DNA from: Bacteroidaceae bacterium
GTDB lineage: Bacteria > Bacteroidota > Bacteroidia > Bacteroidales > Bacteroidaceae
Reading direction: 5' to 3'
DNA: 64,000 nucleotides
Assembly (NCBI GenBank): GCA_024684455.1
Contig: JAIKWU010000079.1
Span: 1-64,000, forward strand
Part shown: positions 28,777 to 37,255 of the stretch, piece by piece
Layout of the letters: each line of letters starts with the position of its first letter
Numbering within the stretch: position 1 is the first letter of the stretch
The notes under the pieces: generated by a model
What the model saw: only the letters and a program-made list of their open reading frames with translations
The model's database searches: none
What the model was told of the DNA's origin: nothing
Made by a program: the position numbers and the translations under genes

Positions 28777-29775
28777 TTACAAGTTCGGATTAATCTTGTT
28801 CCACTCGCTGATGGGCGGCACGATGTTGAGCGTCACGAGTTCGTCGCGCATCTTGCAGAGGTGCTCGTACGAAGCGTCGAGTTTTGCCATTTCATCGGGT
28901 GTGCCCTGCGGCATCTTGTAGGTGCAGCCGCGCTCGTCGAGGGTCGTGTCCATAGCCATCATGATGTGGTTGTACTTTTCATTGCAAACGTAGGTGCCTG
29001 CAGGCCAGCGGAACTTCTCACCGCCCATGACCGAGCGAATCATCTCGACCGAGCAGTAGGCAGGGCTCTGCCATGATGAGCGTCCGCGCAGTTCGATGAT
29101 CTTGGCACCGCCCTTTGTAACAGCCACCTTGAGGTCTTCCCATTCCTGTTCGGGAAGTGCAGGTGTACCGATGAGGTCGGTCAGCGGAGTACCCTTCACC
29201 TTGACGGCGCTGCCGAAGACAGCCATCTGTTCGCCGTGACCGCCGTAGGTTGCGCAGCCAGTCACTTCGTACTGCTTCACGCCGAACTTCTTGGCAAGGG
29301 CCGACTGCAGACGAGTCGAGTCGAGGGCTGCGAGCGTGGTCACCTGACCTGGTTTCAGACCGCTGTACAGCAGCGTTACGAGTCCGGTGAGGTCGGCTGG
29401 GTTGAAGATGACGGTCACGTGCTTCACGTCGGGACAGTACGTCTTGATGTTCTTACCGAGTTCCTCTGCTATTTTGCAGTTACCGGCGAGCAGGTCCTCA
29501 CGGGTCATGCCAGCCTTACGCGGAGCGCCGCCGCTGGAGATGATGTACTTTGCATCCTTGAAAGCCTCAGCCACATCAGTCGTAGCCGTCAAGTTCACAC
29601 CGTCGTAGCCGCAGTGGAACATCTCTTCAATCACACCTTCCATGCCTGGAGCATACACGTCGTACAGGCATACGTTGGGAGTGAGTTTCATCGTCAGTGC
29701 GAGTTGCACCATCGTCGATCCGATAGCACCACCGGCACCGACAATCACAAGTTTGTCATTGGTCAGAAAATCCAT
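28777..29775 (-). CDS. mdh: Malate dehydrogenase
   Basis: 332 residues. NAD-binding start LVIVGAGGAIGSTMVQLAL, substrate-loop SSGGAPRKAGMTREDLLAGN, VIFNPADLTGLVTLL, DSTRLQSALAKKFGVK and the catalytic His region TGCATYGGHGEQMAVF. It interconverts malate and oxaloacetate with NAD(H), part of the reductive branch to succinate in Bacteroidales. The protein is of the Bacteroidales type with a long C-terminus (GTPDEMAKLDASYEHLCKM). Confidence 0.93.
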   Translation of the reverse strand: MDFLTNDKLVIVGAGGAIGSTMVQLALTMKLTPNVCLYDVYAPGMEGVIEEMFHCGYDGVNLTATTDVAEAFKDAKYIISSGGAPRKAGMTREDLLAGNCKIAEELGKNIKTYCPDVKHVTVIFNPADLTGLVTLLYSGLKPGQVTTLAALDSTRLQSALAKKFGVKQYEVTGCATYGGHGEQMAVFGSAVKVKGTPLTDLIGTPALPEQEWEDLKVAVTKGGAKIIELRGRSSWQSPAYCSVEMIRSVMGGEKFRWPAGTYVCNEKYNHIMMAMDTTLDERGCTYKMPQGTPDEMAKLDASYEHLCKMRDELVTLNIVPPISEWNKINPNL

Positions 29776-29824
29776 AATGGTCAGTAAATTAAAGGTTAAT
29801 AATGAGTTGAATGCTTATTAAATG

Positions 29825-29832
29825 CAAATATA
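29825..29832 (-). promoter_or_regulatory. -7 element of mdh
   Basis: TATATTTG on the minus strand lies 50 bases before the mdh start. No TTTG stands at the expected distance upstream. Confidence 0.5.
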
Positions 29833-29860
29833 CAACTAAAATGTGAAAAGAGAAAAGGGA

Positions 29861-29890
29861 AAGCGGAAAATTATCAAAAATTTTCCGCTT
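29861..29890. other. Perfect hairpin upstream of the mdh promoter
   Basis: AAGCGGAAAATT (29861-29872) and its complement (29879-29890) enclose ATCAAA. On the minus strand the hairpin is followed by a pyrimidine-rich CCCTTTTCTCTTTTC run. It looks like a terminator but no minus-strand gene lies just upstream. Confidence 0.5.
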
Positions 29891-29957
29891 CCCCTCTAAA
29901 ACGTATGTCTTTTGCAAAGCAAGTTTTGCGCAGCGTGGTTGGGTCTGGCAGAGCCCG

Positions 29958-30056
29958 TCTAAGTACTTGGGAAAAACACGCCAAGCACTTGGCGTGATGA
30001 CGCTAAGCACTTGGCGTGTTTTTTCCAAGTACTTAAAGTGTTTTTTTCAAGTCCTT
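29958..30056. repeat. 22-bp phased palindrome array, site 4
   Basis: Five units with cores centred at 29964.5 (AAGTACTT), 29986.5 (ACGCCAAGCACTTGGCGT, fully palindromic arms), 30008.5 (ACGCTAAGCACTTGGCGT), 30030.5 (CCAAGTACTT) and 30052.5 (CAAGTCCTT). The step is exactly 22 bp. It lies between divergent mdh and the small HExxH gene. Confidence 0.92.
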
Positions 30057-30191
30057 TCAGTCGGCGCGGTACTTCCGTCCGTTCTTGTTAAAAATATCCG
30101 TAAAAGTAGTGATTATCTGCAACTTGACCAAACAAAACTACTTTATTTTTTATAGCATGGCATCACCTTTAGTTTTTATTGTCATCCGAAG

Positions 30192-30222
30192 TTTGAGTTT
30201 TGACATTTTTGTTGTAAATTTG
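30192..30222 (+). promoter_or_regulatory. Promoter of the small HExxH protein
   Basis: TTTG (30192-30195), 19 bases and TAAATTTG (30215-30222). The ATG at 30224 would be only one base away, so the ATG at 30236 with a very short leader is preferred. Confidence 0.7.
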
Positions 30223-30235
30223 CATGTCTGAACGT

Positions 30236-30550
30236 ATGATTATTTATAACAGGCTACTGCCACCTCCACGCTTTCTGGCCATTAACCTCTTTGGCTTGAT
30301 TTTCGTCCGGCACGGGCGAAGGCTCAGCGATGTTGACCTTAACCACGAGCGCATACATACTGCCCAGATGGTCGAACTGCTCGTCGTCGGCTTCTATCTT
30401 TGGTATCTTGTCGAATGGGGGGTGCTGCTCATGCGCTTTAGAAACGTGATGCGAGCCTATCGCAACATCCGCTTTGAGCGCGAAGCCTATGAAAATGAAC
30501 GAGATATGAACTATTTGAAGTCTCGTAAATTTTGGGCCTGGATGCGCTGA
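30236..30550 (+). CDS. Small membrane protein with HExxH motif
   Basis: 104 residues starting MIIYNRLLPPPRFLAINL. A hydrophobic start is followed by LNHERIHTAQMVELL, an HExxH zinc-protease-like motif (HERIH), then a membrane segment about 50-68 (LLVVGFYLWYLVEWGVLL) and a conserved-looking RNIRFEREAYENERD, whose Glu could complete a metal site. Similar short proteins occur in Bacteroidetes, but I know of no assigned function. A zinc-dependent protease is an inference from the motif. Downstream comes a 22-bp array ending in a terminator. Confidence 0.7.
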   Translation: MIIYNRLLPPPRFLAINLFGLIFVRHGRRLSDVDLNHERIHTAQMVELLVVGFYLWYLVEWGVLLMRFRNVMRAYRNIRFEREAYENERDMNYLKSRKFWAWMR

Positions 30551-30640
30551 AATTTACACCCCAGTGTAACTGAATTTACACCACAGTGCAACTATAAACG
30601 CACCGCAGTACAATTGAATTTACACTGCGGTGCGTTTTTT
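30551..30640 (+). terminator. 22-bp phased palindrome array (third type) ending in a terminator
   Basis: Four units of 22 bp start at 30551, 30573, 30595 and 30617. The clearest palindrome is TTACACCCCAGTGTAA. The last two units pair into an 11-bp stem, CGCACCGCAGT (30599-30609) with 30624-30634, followed by six T at 30635-30640. It begins directly after the stop codon and faces the convergent leucine operon. Confidence 0.88.
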
Positions 30641-30660
30641 GTTATTTCGGAGCGTTATTA

Positions 30661-32193
30661 TTACTCCGATTCGTTCTGTTCAATGATGTTCAGCATCTTG
30701 ATGGTTGCCTTGATGGCAGCCTCTGTCTGGTCGGCATCCAGACCTCGGGTACGGTACGCCTTGTCGTTGTAAGTCCATGAAATCGAGGTCTGAACCAGGG
30801 CGTCGGTGCGCCCTCCAGGCGGTATCGAGACAACGTAGTTGGTGAGCCACGGGAAACTGCGCTGCAGTTTGTTCTTGTAGATGTGGCGCACGGCCCGCAC
30901 GAAGGCATCATACATACCGTCGCCCATCGCGCTCTCCTCATAGACTTCACCATTGACTTCGAGTTTGACCGAAGCCATCGGCTTCAGGCCGTAGGCGGTG
31001 CTCACCATGTAGGAAAGCAGCCTGATCTTCTCGTCGGGAGCCGAGTGCTTGAGCACGTCGTTGACGATGTAGGGCAGATCCTCCTGTGTGACAAGTTGCT
31101 TCTTGTCGCCCAGTTCGATGATGCGTTCGGTGACGCGGCGGGTCTGCTCAGGCGTCAGTGCAAGCCCCAGTTCCTCCAGGTTTTTGAGGATATTAGCCTT
31201 GCCGCTGTTCTTGCCCAGCGCATACTCACGCTTACGGCCGAAGCGTTCGGGCAGCAGGTCGTTGCAGTAGAGGTTGTTCTTGCTGTCACCGTCGGCATGT
31301 ACACCAGCCACTTGCGTGAAGACGCTCTCACCGACGATGGGTTTGTTGGGCGGGACTGCGATGCCGCTGAAACTCTCCACCAATCGGGCTGCTGCGTTGA
31401 GCCGCTCTTCATTGACCGACGTCTGAATGCCCAGATGGTCCTTCAGCACGGCCTGCACACTGGCTAACGGTGCGTTGCCGGCACGTTCGCCAAGCCCGTT
31501 GAGCGAGGTATGCACACCGCGACAGCCTGCCATCACAGCAGCCTGAACGTTGGCAACGGCGAGGTCGTAGTCGTTGTGGGCATGAAAATCAAAGTGGGTG
31601 TCGGGAAACCACTGTACCATCTGTCCGACATAGGTTGTCACCTGTGTAGGATTGAGGATGCCAAGCGTATCGGGCAGCATCAGCCGGCGGATTGCCCCGC
31701 CTTCCAGCAATTTGCCGACGAGGTGGTGGACATATTCAGGCGAGTCCTTCATTCCGTTCGACCAGTCCTCCAGGTACAAATTGACGGTGATGCCGTATCG
31801 AGTGGCGTAATCGACACAGTGGCGAATGTCGGAGACATGCTCGTCGAGCGTTTTGTTGAGTTGGTAGCGAAGATGACGCTCACTGCCCTTGCAAAGGAGG
31901 TTAAGCGTCTGGCAGCCGCAGTCGCGCAACCAGTCGATGGACGTGGTGCCATCGACAAAGCCAAGCACTTCGATACGGTCCAGCATATCGGCCTCGCCTG
32001 CCCATCGACAGATGGTCTTCACCGCTTCTTTTTCGCCTTCGGACACACGGGCTGACGCTACTTCAATGCGGTCAACATTGAGGTCGCGTAGGAGCATACG
32101 CGCAATGCTCAGTTTCTCATGCGGCACAAACGACACCCCGTTGGTCTGTTCCCCGTCGCGGAGCGTCGTGTCCATCAACTCGATTCTTTTCAT
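30661..32193 (-). CDS. 2-isopropylmalate synthase/citramalate synthase family protein
   Basis: 510 residues. The DRE-TIM metallolyase signature is [18 protein letters not shown]; the second signature is HFDFHAHNDYDLAVANVQAAV with GVHTSLNGLGERAGNAPL. A C-terminal regulatory domain (KLEVNGEVYEESAMGDGMYDAF region) is present. It condenses acetyl-CoA with a 2-oxoacid. Since a standard leuA lies at the head of the operon, this second copy may be a citramalate synthase giving 2-oxobutyrate for isoleucine, or a second leuA; sequence reading cannot decide. It overlaps leuD by 4 bases and is last in the operon. Confidence 0.88.
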   Translation of the reverse strand: MKRIELMDTTLRDGEQTNGVSFVPHEKLSIARMLLRDLNVDRIEVASARVSEGEKEAVKTICRWAGEADMLDRIEVLGFVDGTTSIDWLRDCGCQTLNLLCKGSERHLRYQLNKTLDEHVSDIRHCVDYATRYGITVNLYLEDWSNGMKDSPEYVHHLVGKLLEGGAIRRLMLPDTLGILNPTQVTTYVGQMVQWFPDTHFDFHAHNDYDLAVANVQAAVMAGCRGVHTSLNGLGERAGNAPLASVQAVLKDHLGIQTSVNEERLNAAARLVESFSGIAVPPNKPIVGESVFTQVAGVHADGDSKNNLYCNDLLPERFGRKREYALGKNSGKANILKNLEELGLALTPEQTRRVTERIIELGDKKQLVTQEDLPYIVNDVLKHSAPDEKIRLLSYMVSTAYGLKPMASVKLEVNGEVYEESAMGDGMYDAFVRAVRHIYKNKLQRSFPWLTNYVVSIPPGGRTDALVQTSISWTYNDKAYRTRGLDADQTEAAIKATIKMLNIIEQNESE

Positions 32194-32804
32194 CTTGCCG
32201 ATTCGTAAGCCTCAATCTTGTCCTGGTTTTCCAGCAGGAAATCAATGTCGTCGAGGGCATTCATGAGGCAGTATTTCTTGTAGCCGTTGATGTCGAACTG
32301 CTCCGTGCGGCCCGTGGCAAGGTTGGTAACGGTCTGATTGGGCACATCGACACGAACCTCGGTCTGCGGGTCTGCCTTGATGCTGGCAAAGAGTTCCGCC
32401 AGGAAATCTTCGCTGACGACTACGGGGAGGACAAAATTGTTGAGTTCGTTGTTTTTGTGAATATCAGCGAAAAACGAACTGATGACCACACGAAAACCGT
32501 AACCGGCAATAGCCCAGGCGGCATGTTCACGGCTTGAGCCCGAACCGAAGTTCTTGCCAGCCACCAGAATCTCATGAATACCCTTATGGGGTGCCTCGCA
32601 GAAGTCTGGCTGGTTGAACACGAAGTCCTGCTTCGGCTCGCCCTGCTTGTCGTAGCGCCAGTCGCGGAAAAGATTGTCGCCAAAGAAACGCTCGTCCCTC
32701 GTCGTGGCTTTCAGGAAACGCGCTGGTATGATCTGGTCAGTATCAACGTTCTCCAACGGCAACGGAATGCACGTTGATTGGATGATGTCAAATTTCTGTT
32801 TCAT
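32190..32804 (-). CDS. leuD: 3-isopropylmalate dehydratase small subunit
   Basis: 204 residues. ENVDTDQIIPARFLK at the start and the swivel-domain signature LVAGKNFGSGSSREHAAWAIAGYGFRVVIS followed by FVLPVVVSEDFLAEL are those of LeuD. With LeuC it isomerises 2- to 3-isopropylmalate. The stop overlaps the downstream synthase start by 4 bases. A phased 22-bp array lies directly upstream (32823-32898), between it and the lipoprotein gene. Confidence 0.95.
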   Translation of the reverse strand: MKQKFDIIQSTCIPLPLENVDTDQIIPARFLKATTRDERFFGDNLFRDWRYDKQGEPKQDFVFNQPDFCEAPHKGIHEILVAGKNFGSGSSREHAAWAIAGYGFRVVISSFFADIHKNNELNNFVLPVVVSEDFLAELFASIKADPQTEVRVDVPNQTVTNLATGRTEQFDINGYKKYCLMNALDDIDFLLENQDKIEAYESAR

Positions 32805-32822
32805 TGTTCTTTATTATACGCT

Positions 32823-32898
32823 CCAAGTGCTTGGAAATTTCACGCTAAGCACTTGGCGTTCGAACGCTAAGCACTTGACGTCATTTTTCCAAGTACTA
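32823..32898. repeat. 22-bp phased palindrome array, site 5
   Basis: Four units with cores centred at 32828.5 (CCAAGTGCTTGG), 32850.5 (ACGCTAAGCACTTGGCGT), 32872.5 (ACGCTAAGCACTTGACGT) and 32894.5 (CCAAGTACT). The step is exactly 22 bp. It lies inside the leucine operon, between the lipoprotein gene and leuD. Confidence 0.92.
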
Positions 32899-32910
32899 AA
32901 AAAAATGTTT

Positions 32911-33435
32911 TTACTGTACTATCGTTGCATTTACTAACTCTCCGATCGGCTTCGGGAAGGCAGCATTCAACGCTTGGGACACTGCCTCGAAACCCACGTC
33001 AACGTTGCTGTTTCCACAAGTGTCCTGACTGCCTGTGAAGATGGGCTGTTCCGTCTTGACGGCACTTTTGAAGGCAAAATACTCCGACTGACCTCCGTCG
33101 CAGGGCTCGGCACTCACTTCCCAGTGGCGGATATTGAGTTTCTTCAGATTGTCAATTACCTTCTGCCACTGGGCAGGCTTGATTGTGTAAGTTTGCTCGA
33201 AGACTACCGTTCCATACGAATGAATCCTGATATGGGCATCGGTCTTCGTCACTTGAATCTCGTAACTGCGATGATATTCCGGAACAACTGAAGCGTCGCC
33301 GAAAGAATAGTCAATGACAGCGACTCTGTTCCACATCGCCTCGGTGATGACTCCGTCCTCGGAATCGGCTTTGCCTGAAGACGCGCAGGAGAAGAGAGAG
33401 ATGAGACTCATACACATAAAAGAAATCAGTTTCAT
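32911..33435 (-). CDS. Hypothetical lipoprotein inside the leucine operon
   Basis: 174 residues with a lipoprotein signal MKLISFMCMSLISLFSC (lipobox LFSC). The mature part is beta-rich (SYEIQVTKTDAHIRIHSYG, GTVVFEQTYTIKPAQWQKV) and contains two further Cys. I do not recognise it. It lies 12 bases after leuC and is followed by a repeat array before leuD, so it is probably a later insertion in the operon. Nothing ties it to leucine synthesis. Confidence 0.75.
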   Translation of the reverse strand: MKLISFMCMSLISLFSCASSGKADSEDGVITEAMWNRVAVIDYSFGDASVVPEYHRSYEIQVTKTDAHIRIHSYGTVVFEQTYTIKPAQWQKVIDNLKKLNIRHWEVSAEPCDGGQSEYFAFKSAVKTEQPIFTGSQDTCGNSNVDVGFEAVSQALNAAFPKPIGELVNATIVQ

Positions 33436-33447
33436 AACCAGTATGTT

Positions 33448-34911
33448 TTAGAAGTTCAACATCAGCGAACGAGGGTCGGTCACAACGCCTGTCACCGCCG
33501 CTGCTGCTGCTACGAGCGGACTTGCAAGAATCGTACGGGCACCTGGTCCTTGGCGACCCTCGAAGTTGCGGTTCGAAGTCGAGACGCTGAGTTTGCCTGC
33601 AGGAATTTTATCGTCGTTCATGGCCAGACATGCCGAACATCCTGGCTGACGGATTTCAAAGCCTGCTGCCTCGAGAACCTTGTCGATGCCTTCTTCACGA
33701 ATCTGACTGTCAACCATCCACGAGCCAGGCACCAGCCATGCCGTCACGTTGTCGGCTTTCTTGTGGCCCTTCACCAATTGTGCAAACATACGGAAATCTT
33801 CGATGCGGCCATTGGTGCAGGCACCGAGGAAGACATAGTCAATCTTCTTGCCCAGCAACTGTTCTCCAGGCTTGAAGCCCATGTAGTCGAGCGACTTGAG
33901 GAACGAAGCCTTGCCCGCCTCGTCCACCGTGTCGAGCGTCGGTATGCTTTGGGTAATGCCCATGCCCATACCAGGGTTTGTGCCATACGTTACCATCGGC
34001 TCGATATCCTCGGCCTGGAAGGTGAGTTCCTTGTCAAACACGGCATCGTCGTCCGACTTGAGGTTACGCCACCCTTCGACAGCCTTGTCCCAGTCGTCGC
34101 CTTTCGGTGCATATTCACGACCTTTGAGGTAGGCAAACGTCACCTCATCAGGAGCGATGAATCCACCACGCGCTCCCATCTCAATGGAGAGGTTGCACAA
34201 CGTCAGGCGCCCTTCCATCGACAGCCCCTTGACGGCACTGCCTGCGTATTCCACAAAGTAGCCCGTGGCTCCGCTTGTGGTGAGTTTCGACATCAGATAG
34301 AGTGCAATGTCCTTGGCAGTGACGCCCCACTGAAGCGTTCCTTCGATGTTGATGCGCATCGACTTCGGCTTTTGCTGAAGGATGCACTGCGACGCCATCA
34401 CCATCTCAACCTCGCTCGTACCAATGCCGAAAGCGACGGCACCGACAGCACCATGCGTCGAAGTGTGCGAGTCACCGCAGACAATGGTCATGCCAGGCAG
34501 AGAGAGTCCACGCTCTGGACCCACCACGTGGATGATGCCGTTGCGTTTGTCCATCATGCCGAAATGCGTCAGACCGAAGTCCTCAGCATTCTTCGCCAGC
34601 GTGTCCACCTGAGTCTTGCTGACAGGATCCTCTATCGGTTTGTCCTGGTCGTGGGTAGGCGTGTTGTGGTCTGGCATACAGAAAATCTGCCCTGGGCGCA
34701 GACACTTCAGCCCGCGACTGCGCATTCCCTCAAACGCCTGTGGGCTCGTCACTTCGTGGCAGTACAGGCGGTCAATATACAGTTGCGTCGGACCGTCCGT
34801 CACGTTCTGCACCACGTGTGCATCCCATATCTTTTCAAACAGAGTCAGACCCCTCCCCTGCCCTCCCCAAGGGGAGGGTGTAATTACTTTTTCCATACTA
34901 TTGTCATTCAT
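33448..34911 (-). CDS. leuC: 3-isopropylmalate dehydratase large subunit, with a repeat-encoded N-terminus
   Basis: About 487 residues. The LeuC core starts at [13 protein letters not shown] and has [53 protein letters not shown] and [15 protein letters not shown], giving the 4Fe-4S cluster cysteines. Ahead of this core the frame encodes [21 protein letters not shown], of which [12 protein letters not shown] is the translated 40-bp repeat at 34848-34887; ordinary LeuC lacks it. Starts at 34911 or 34896 are both possible. The first overlaps the DUF559 stop by 8 bases. LeuC works with LeuD in leucine synthesis. Confidence 0.93.
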   Translation of the reverse strand: MNDNSMEKVITPSPWGGQGRGLTLFEKIWDAHVVQNVTDGPTQLYIDRLYCHEVTSPQAFEGMRSRGLKCLRPGQIFCMPDHNTPTHDQDKPIEDPVSKTQVDTLAKNAEDFGLTHFGMMDKRNGIIHVVGPERGLSLPGMTIVCGDSHTSTHGAVGAVAFGIGTSEVEMVMASQCILQQKPKSMRINIEGTLQWGVTAKDIALYLMSKLTTSGATGYFVEYAGSAVKGLSMEGRLTLCNLSIEMGARGGFIAPDEVTFAYLKGREYAPKGDDWDKAVEGWRNLKSDDDAVFDKELTFQAEDIEPMVTYGTNPGMGMGITQSIPTLDTVDEAGKASFLKSLDYMGFKPGEQLLGKKIDYVFLGACTNGRIEDFRMFAQLVKGHKKADNVTAWLVPGSWMVDSQIREEGIDKVLEAAGFEIRQPGCSACLAMNDDKIPAGKLSVSTSNRNFEGRQGPGARTILASPLVAAAAAVTGVVTDPRSLMLNF

Positions 34912-35332
34912 ATCTCTCAATGATTTTTTCTAATTGTTCAATTACATTATCAATATCAAACAGAATATCTTCATTCGTAAAACGGATGACATCATAACCT
35001 AAAGAGCCCAACTCTTCAGTACGTTTTCCATCATCCTCTACTTGTTTTTGTTCTGCATGATAGCCACCATCCACCTCAATAATAAGTCCGATATCTGAAG
35101 CCGCAAAATCAGCAATAAAGTCACTAATAATGTGCTGCCTGACAAACTGAACTCCCAATGCTTTTTTACGAATATGTTCCCAAAGCACTTGCTCTGCTAA
35201 CGTAGCATTCTTTCTATTTTCTCTTGCAAATTCTTTCAATAAAGCATATCTATCAGGTGATGCTGTCTTAAAATCCTTCATAAGAGTGGGAGGTTACTAC
35301 GCCCTCCCCTTGGGGAGGGGCGGGGTGGGGTC
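34848..35332 (-). mobile_element. DUF559 unit 1: nuclease gene between inverted 40-bp repeats
   Basis: Outer ends are copies of the 40-bp repeat at 34848-34887 and 35293-35332, inverted, both starting GACCCC and ending near GTAATTAC or GTAGTAAC inside. Between them lies one gene (DUF559, minus strand). The unit starts 4 bases after the leuA stop. Its distal repeat is translated as the N-terminus of leuC. No target duplication is visible. A unit of the same build, gene order and size lies at 50853-51330. Confidence 0.85.
34904..35281 (-). CDS. DUF559 (Vsr-like, PD-(D/E)XK superfamily) endonuclease-like protein
   Basis: 125 residues. [23 protein letters not shown] is the DUF559 start; [14 protein letters not shown] and [10 protein letters not shown] carry the acidic residues expected at the active site; [12 protein letters not shown] closes the domain. 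The family is related to very-short-patch repair nucleases. It closely resembles the protein at 50903-51271 over its whole length. The gene is visibly more A+T-rich than its leu neighbours, suggesting separate origin. It sits between leuA and leuC, codirectional, its stop overlapping the leuC start. A role in moving or maintaining the flanking repeats is inference. Confidence 0.85.
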   Translation of the reverse strand: MKDFKTASPDRYALLKEFARENRKNATLAEQVLWEHIRKKALGVQFVRQHIISDFIADFAASDIGLIIEVDGGYHAEQKQVEDDGKRTEELGSLGYDVIRFTNEDILFDIDNVIEQLEKIIERYE

Positions 35333-35336
35333 GCTT

Positions 35337-36830
35337 CTATATCTTAAACTTATTGATACAATCGATGTAGGCCTCGACGCTGGCGGCGATGATGTCGGTG
35401 TTGGCACCGAAGCCGTAGTACATGTGGCCGTCGTATTCGACCTGCATGTGCACCTTACCCATGTCGTCGGAACCCTTTGAGATGGCCTGAATGGTGAACT
35501 CCTTCAGCGTCATCTGACGGTTGACAATCTTCTTGAGGGCCTTAATCGCAGCATCGACAGGACCGTTGCCCGATGCACACGCCTCGAATTTCTCGCCGGC
35601 AATCAGCAGGCCCAGTGAGGCTACCGACTGCACGCCGACGCCACTCGTCACCTGCAGATAGTCCATCTTGATTCGGTGATTCTGCGAACGGTCGGCACCG
35701 GCCAGCACGAGGATGTCGTCGTCGTTGATGTCCTTCTTCTTGTCCGCCAGTTTGAGGAAGTCCTGATAGACAGCATCGAGTTTCTCCTGCGAGAGTTCGA
35801 CGCCGAGCAGTTGCAGACGGCTCTTCAGGGCGGCACGTCCGCTGCGGGCTGTGAGCACGATGGCGTTGTCGTCGATGCCCACATCCTGAGGGTTCATGAT
35901 TTCGTAGGTCTGCACGTTCTTCAGCACGCCGTCCTGGTGGATGCCGCTGGAGTGCGCAAAGGCGTTCTTGCCGACAATGGCCTTGTTGGGCTGGACAGGC
36001 ATGTTCATCAGACTCGAGACCATGCGGCTCGTCGGGTAAATCTTTGTCGTATTGATGTTCGTCTCGATGCCGACACCCTTGTGGCACTTCAGAATCATGG
36101 CCACTTCCTCGAGCGAGGTGTTGCCGGCACGTTCGCCGATGCCGTTTATGGTCACCTCAGCCTGTCGTGCGCCGTTGAGCACACCGCTCATGGTGTTGGC
36201 AGTGGCCATGCCGAGGTCGTTGTGGCAGTGGGTCGAGATGATGGCATGTTCGATGCCGGCCACATGGTCGCACAGGTACTTGATTTTCTCGCCGTACTCT
36301 GCCGGCAGACAGTAACCCGTCGTGTCGGGAATGTTGACCACGGTCGCACCCGCCTTGATGACAGCCTCGATGACACGTGCCAAGTACTCATTTTCCGTAC
36401 GGCCCGCATCTTCGGCATAGAACTCCACGTCCTCGACGTAGCGTTTGGCGTATTTCACCGCACGTACCGCACGCTCGATGATTTCCTCGCGGTTCGAGTT
36501 GAACTTATACTTGATGTGCGAGTCGCTCGTGCCGATACCCGTGTGGATGCGCTTGTGCTTCGCAAATTTCAGCGCTTCTGCAGCCACGTCGATGTCTTTC
36601 TCGACAGCACGGGTCAGGGCGCAGATGGTCGGCCACGTCACGGCTTTCGAAATTTCAATCACGCTGTTGAAGTCGCCCGGCGACGAGATGGGGAAACCTG
36701 CCTCGATGATGTCAACACCCAGCAGTTCCAGTTGTTTTGCCACCTGAATTTTCTCAACTGTGTTCAACTGGCAACCAGGCACCTGTTCTCCGTCGCGCAG
36801 TGTCGTGTCAAAAATATAAAGTCTGTCCAT
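35337..36830 (-). CDS. leuA: 2-isopropylmalate synthase
   Basis: 497 residues from [19 protein letters not shown]; the longer frame begins upstream of the promoter and is rejected. Features include [15 protein letters not shown], the [21 protein letters not shown] metal and substrate site, [18 protein letters not shown], and a C-terminal LeuA allosteric domain ([18 protein letters not shown] region) that binds leucine. It condenses 2-oxoisovalerate with acetyl-CoA. First gene of the operon, with a textbook promoter. leuB is not in this operon. Confidence 0.94.
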   Translation of the reverse strand: MDRLYIFDTTLRDGEQVPGCQLNTVEKIQVAKQLELLGVDIIEAGFPISSPGDFNSVIEISKAVTWPTICALTRAVEKDIDVAAEALKFAKHKRIHTGIGTSDSHIKYKFNSNREEIIERAVRAVKYAKRYVEDVEFYAEDAGRTENEYLARVIEAVIKAGATVVNIPDTTGYCLPAEYGEKIKYLCDHVAGIEHAIISTHCHNDLGMATANTMSGVLNGARQAEVTINGIGERAGNTSLEEVAMILKCHKGVGIETNINTTKIYPTSRMVSSLMNMPVQPNKAIVGKNAFAHSSGIHQDGVLKNVQTYEIMNPQDVGIDDNAIVLTARSGRAALKSRLQLLGVELSQEKLDAVYQDFLKLADKKKDINDDDILVLAGADRSQNHRIKMDYLQVTSGVGVQSVASLGLLIAGEKFEACASGNGPVDAAIKALKKIVNRQMTLKEFTIQAISKGSDDMGKVHMQVEYDGHMYYGFGANTDIIAASVEAYIDCINKFKI

Positions 36831-36865
36831 ATACAATAAAAAAGTGTAATCCTGCAAATGAACTG

Positions 36866-36896
36866 CAAAATTACACTTTTTCAGCCGCCCTACAAA
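36866..36896 (-). promoter_or_regulatory. Promoter of the leu operon
   Basis: On the minus strand TTTG (36893-36896), 19 bases and TAATTTTG (36866-36873). The leader holds an inverted repeat (AAAAAGTGTAAT with its complement, about 36838-36882) overlapping the -7 element, which could be an operator or a leader hairpin. Confidence 0.75.
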
Positions 36897-36940
36897 ATAA
36901 TTCACACAAATTCCGCCATTCTGCTTATAAATTAGCAGTT

Positions 36941-37255
36941 TTACTCATTTCCCAGCCCCTCTCGTTTACACTGGCGCAGCGCAACGAATAGCCATGCCAC
37001 ACAGAGCAGACGGAAGAACATCGGGACAGCCAGCGAGAACACCGTTAGGAGCAGTGCCAGCAAGGCATTGACGATGCAAAGGGCCTGACGCGGCGTGACA
37101 CGTTCATCCATAATTTCTGAAAAAATGACTGCCAGCACACGGACAGGCGAAAGACCAGACAGCGACCGAATCAGGGAGAAGTTGATGCGGCGGCACATAC
37201 TGCCGATGTTTGCGAGTGTGTTCGGACGTACCGAAACCAAAGTTGTTGTTTTCAT
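36941..37255 (-). CDS. Small hypothetical membrane protein
   Basis: 104 residues. The first half is basic ([19 protein letters not shown]) and the second has a hydrophobic run ([18 protein letters not shown] and [13 protein letters not shown]), so one or two membrane passes are likely. No family is recognised. It is transcribed towards the leu operon but leuA has its own promoter. A -7 element, TAACTTTG, lies upstream on the minus strand at 37306-37313. Real gene status is likely but not certain. Confidence 0.55.
   Translation of the reverse strand: MKTTTLVSVRPNTLANIGSMCRRINFSLIRSLSGLSPVRVLAVIFSEIMDERVTPRQALCIVNALLALLLTVFSLAVPMFFRLLCVAWLFVALRQCKREGLGNE

Noticed and set aside
34848-35332. Target-site duplications around the DUF559 and GxxExxY units
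   Set aside because: I compared the bases outside each outer end and found no convincing direct repeat, so classical transposition with duplication is not supported.
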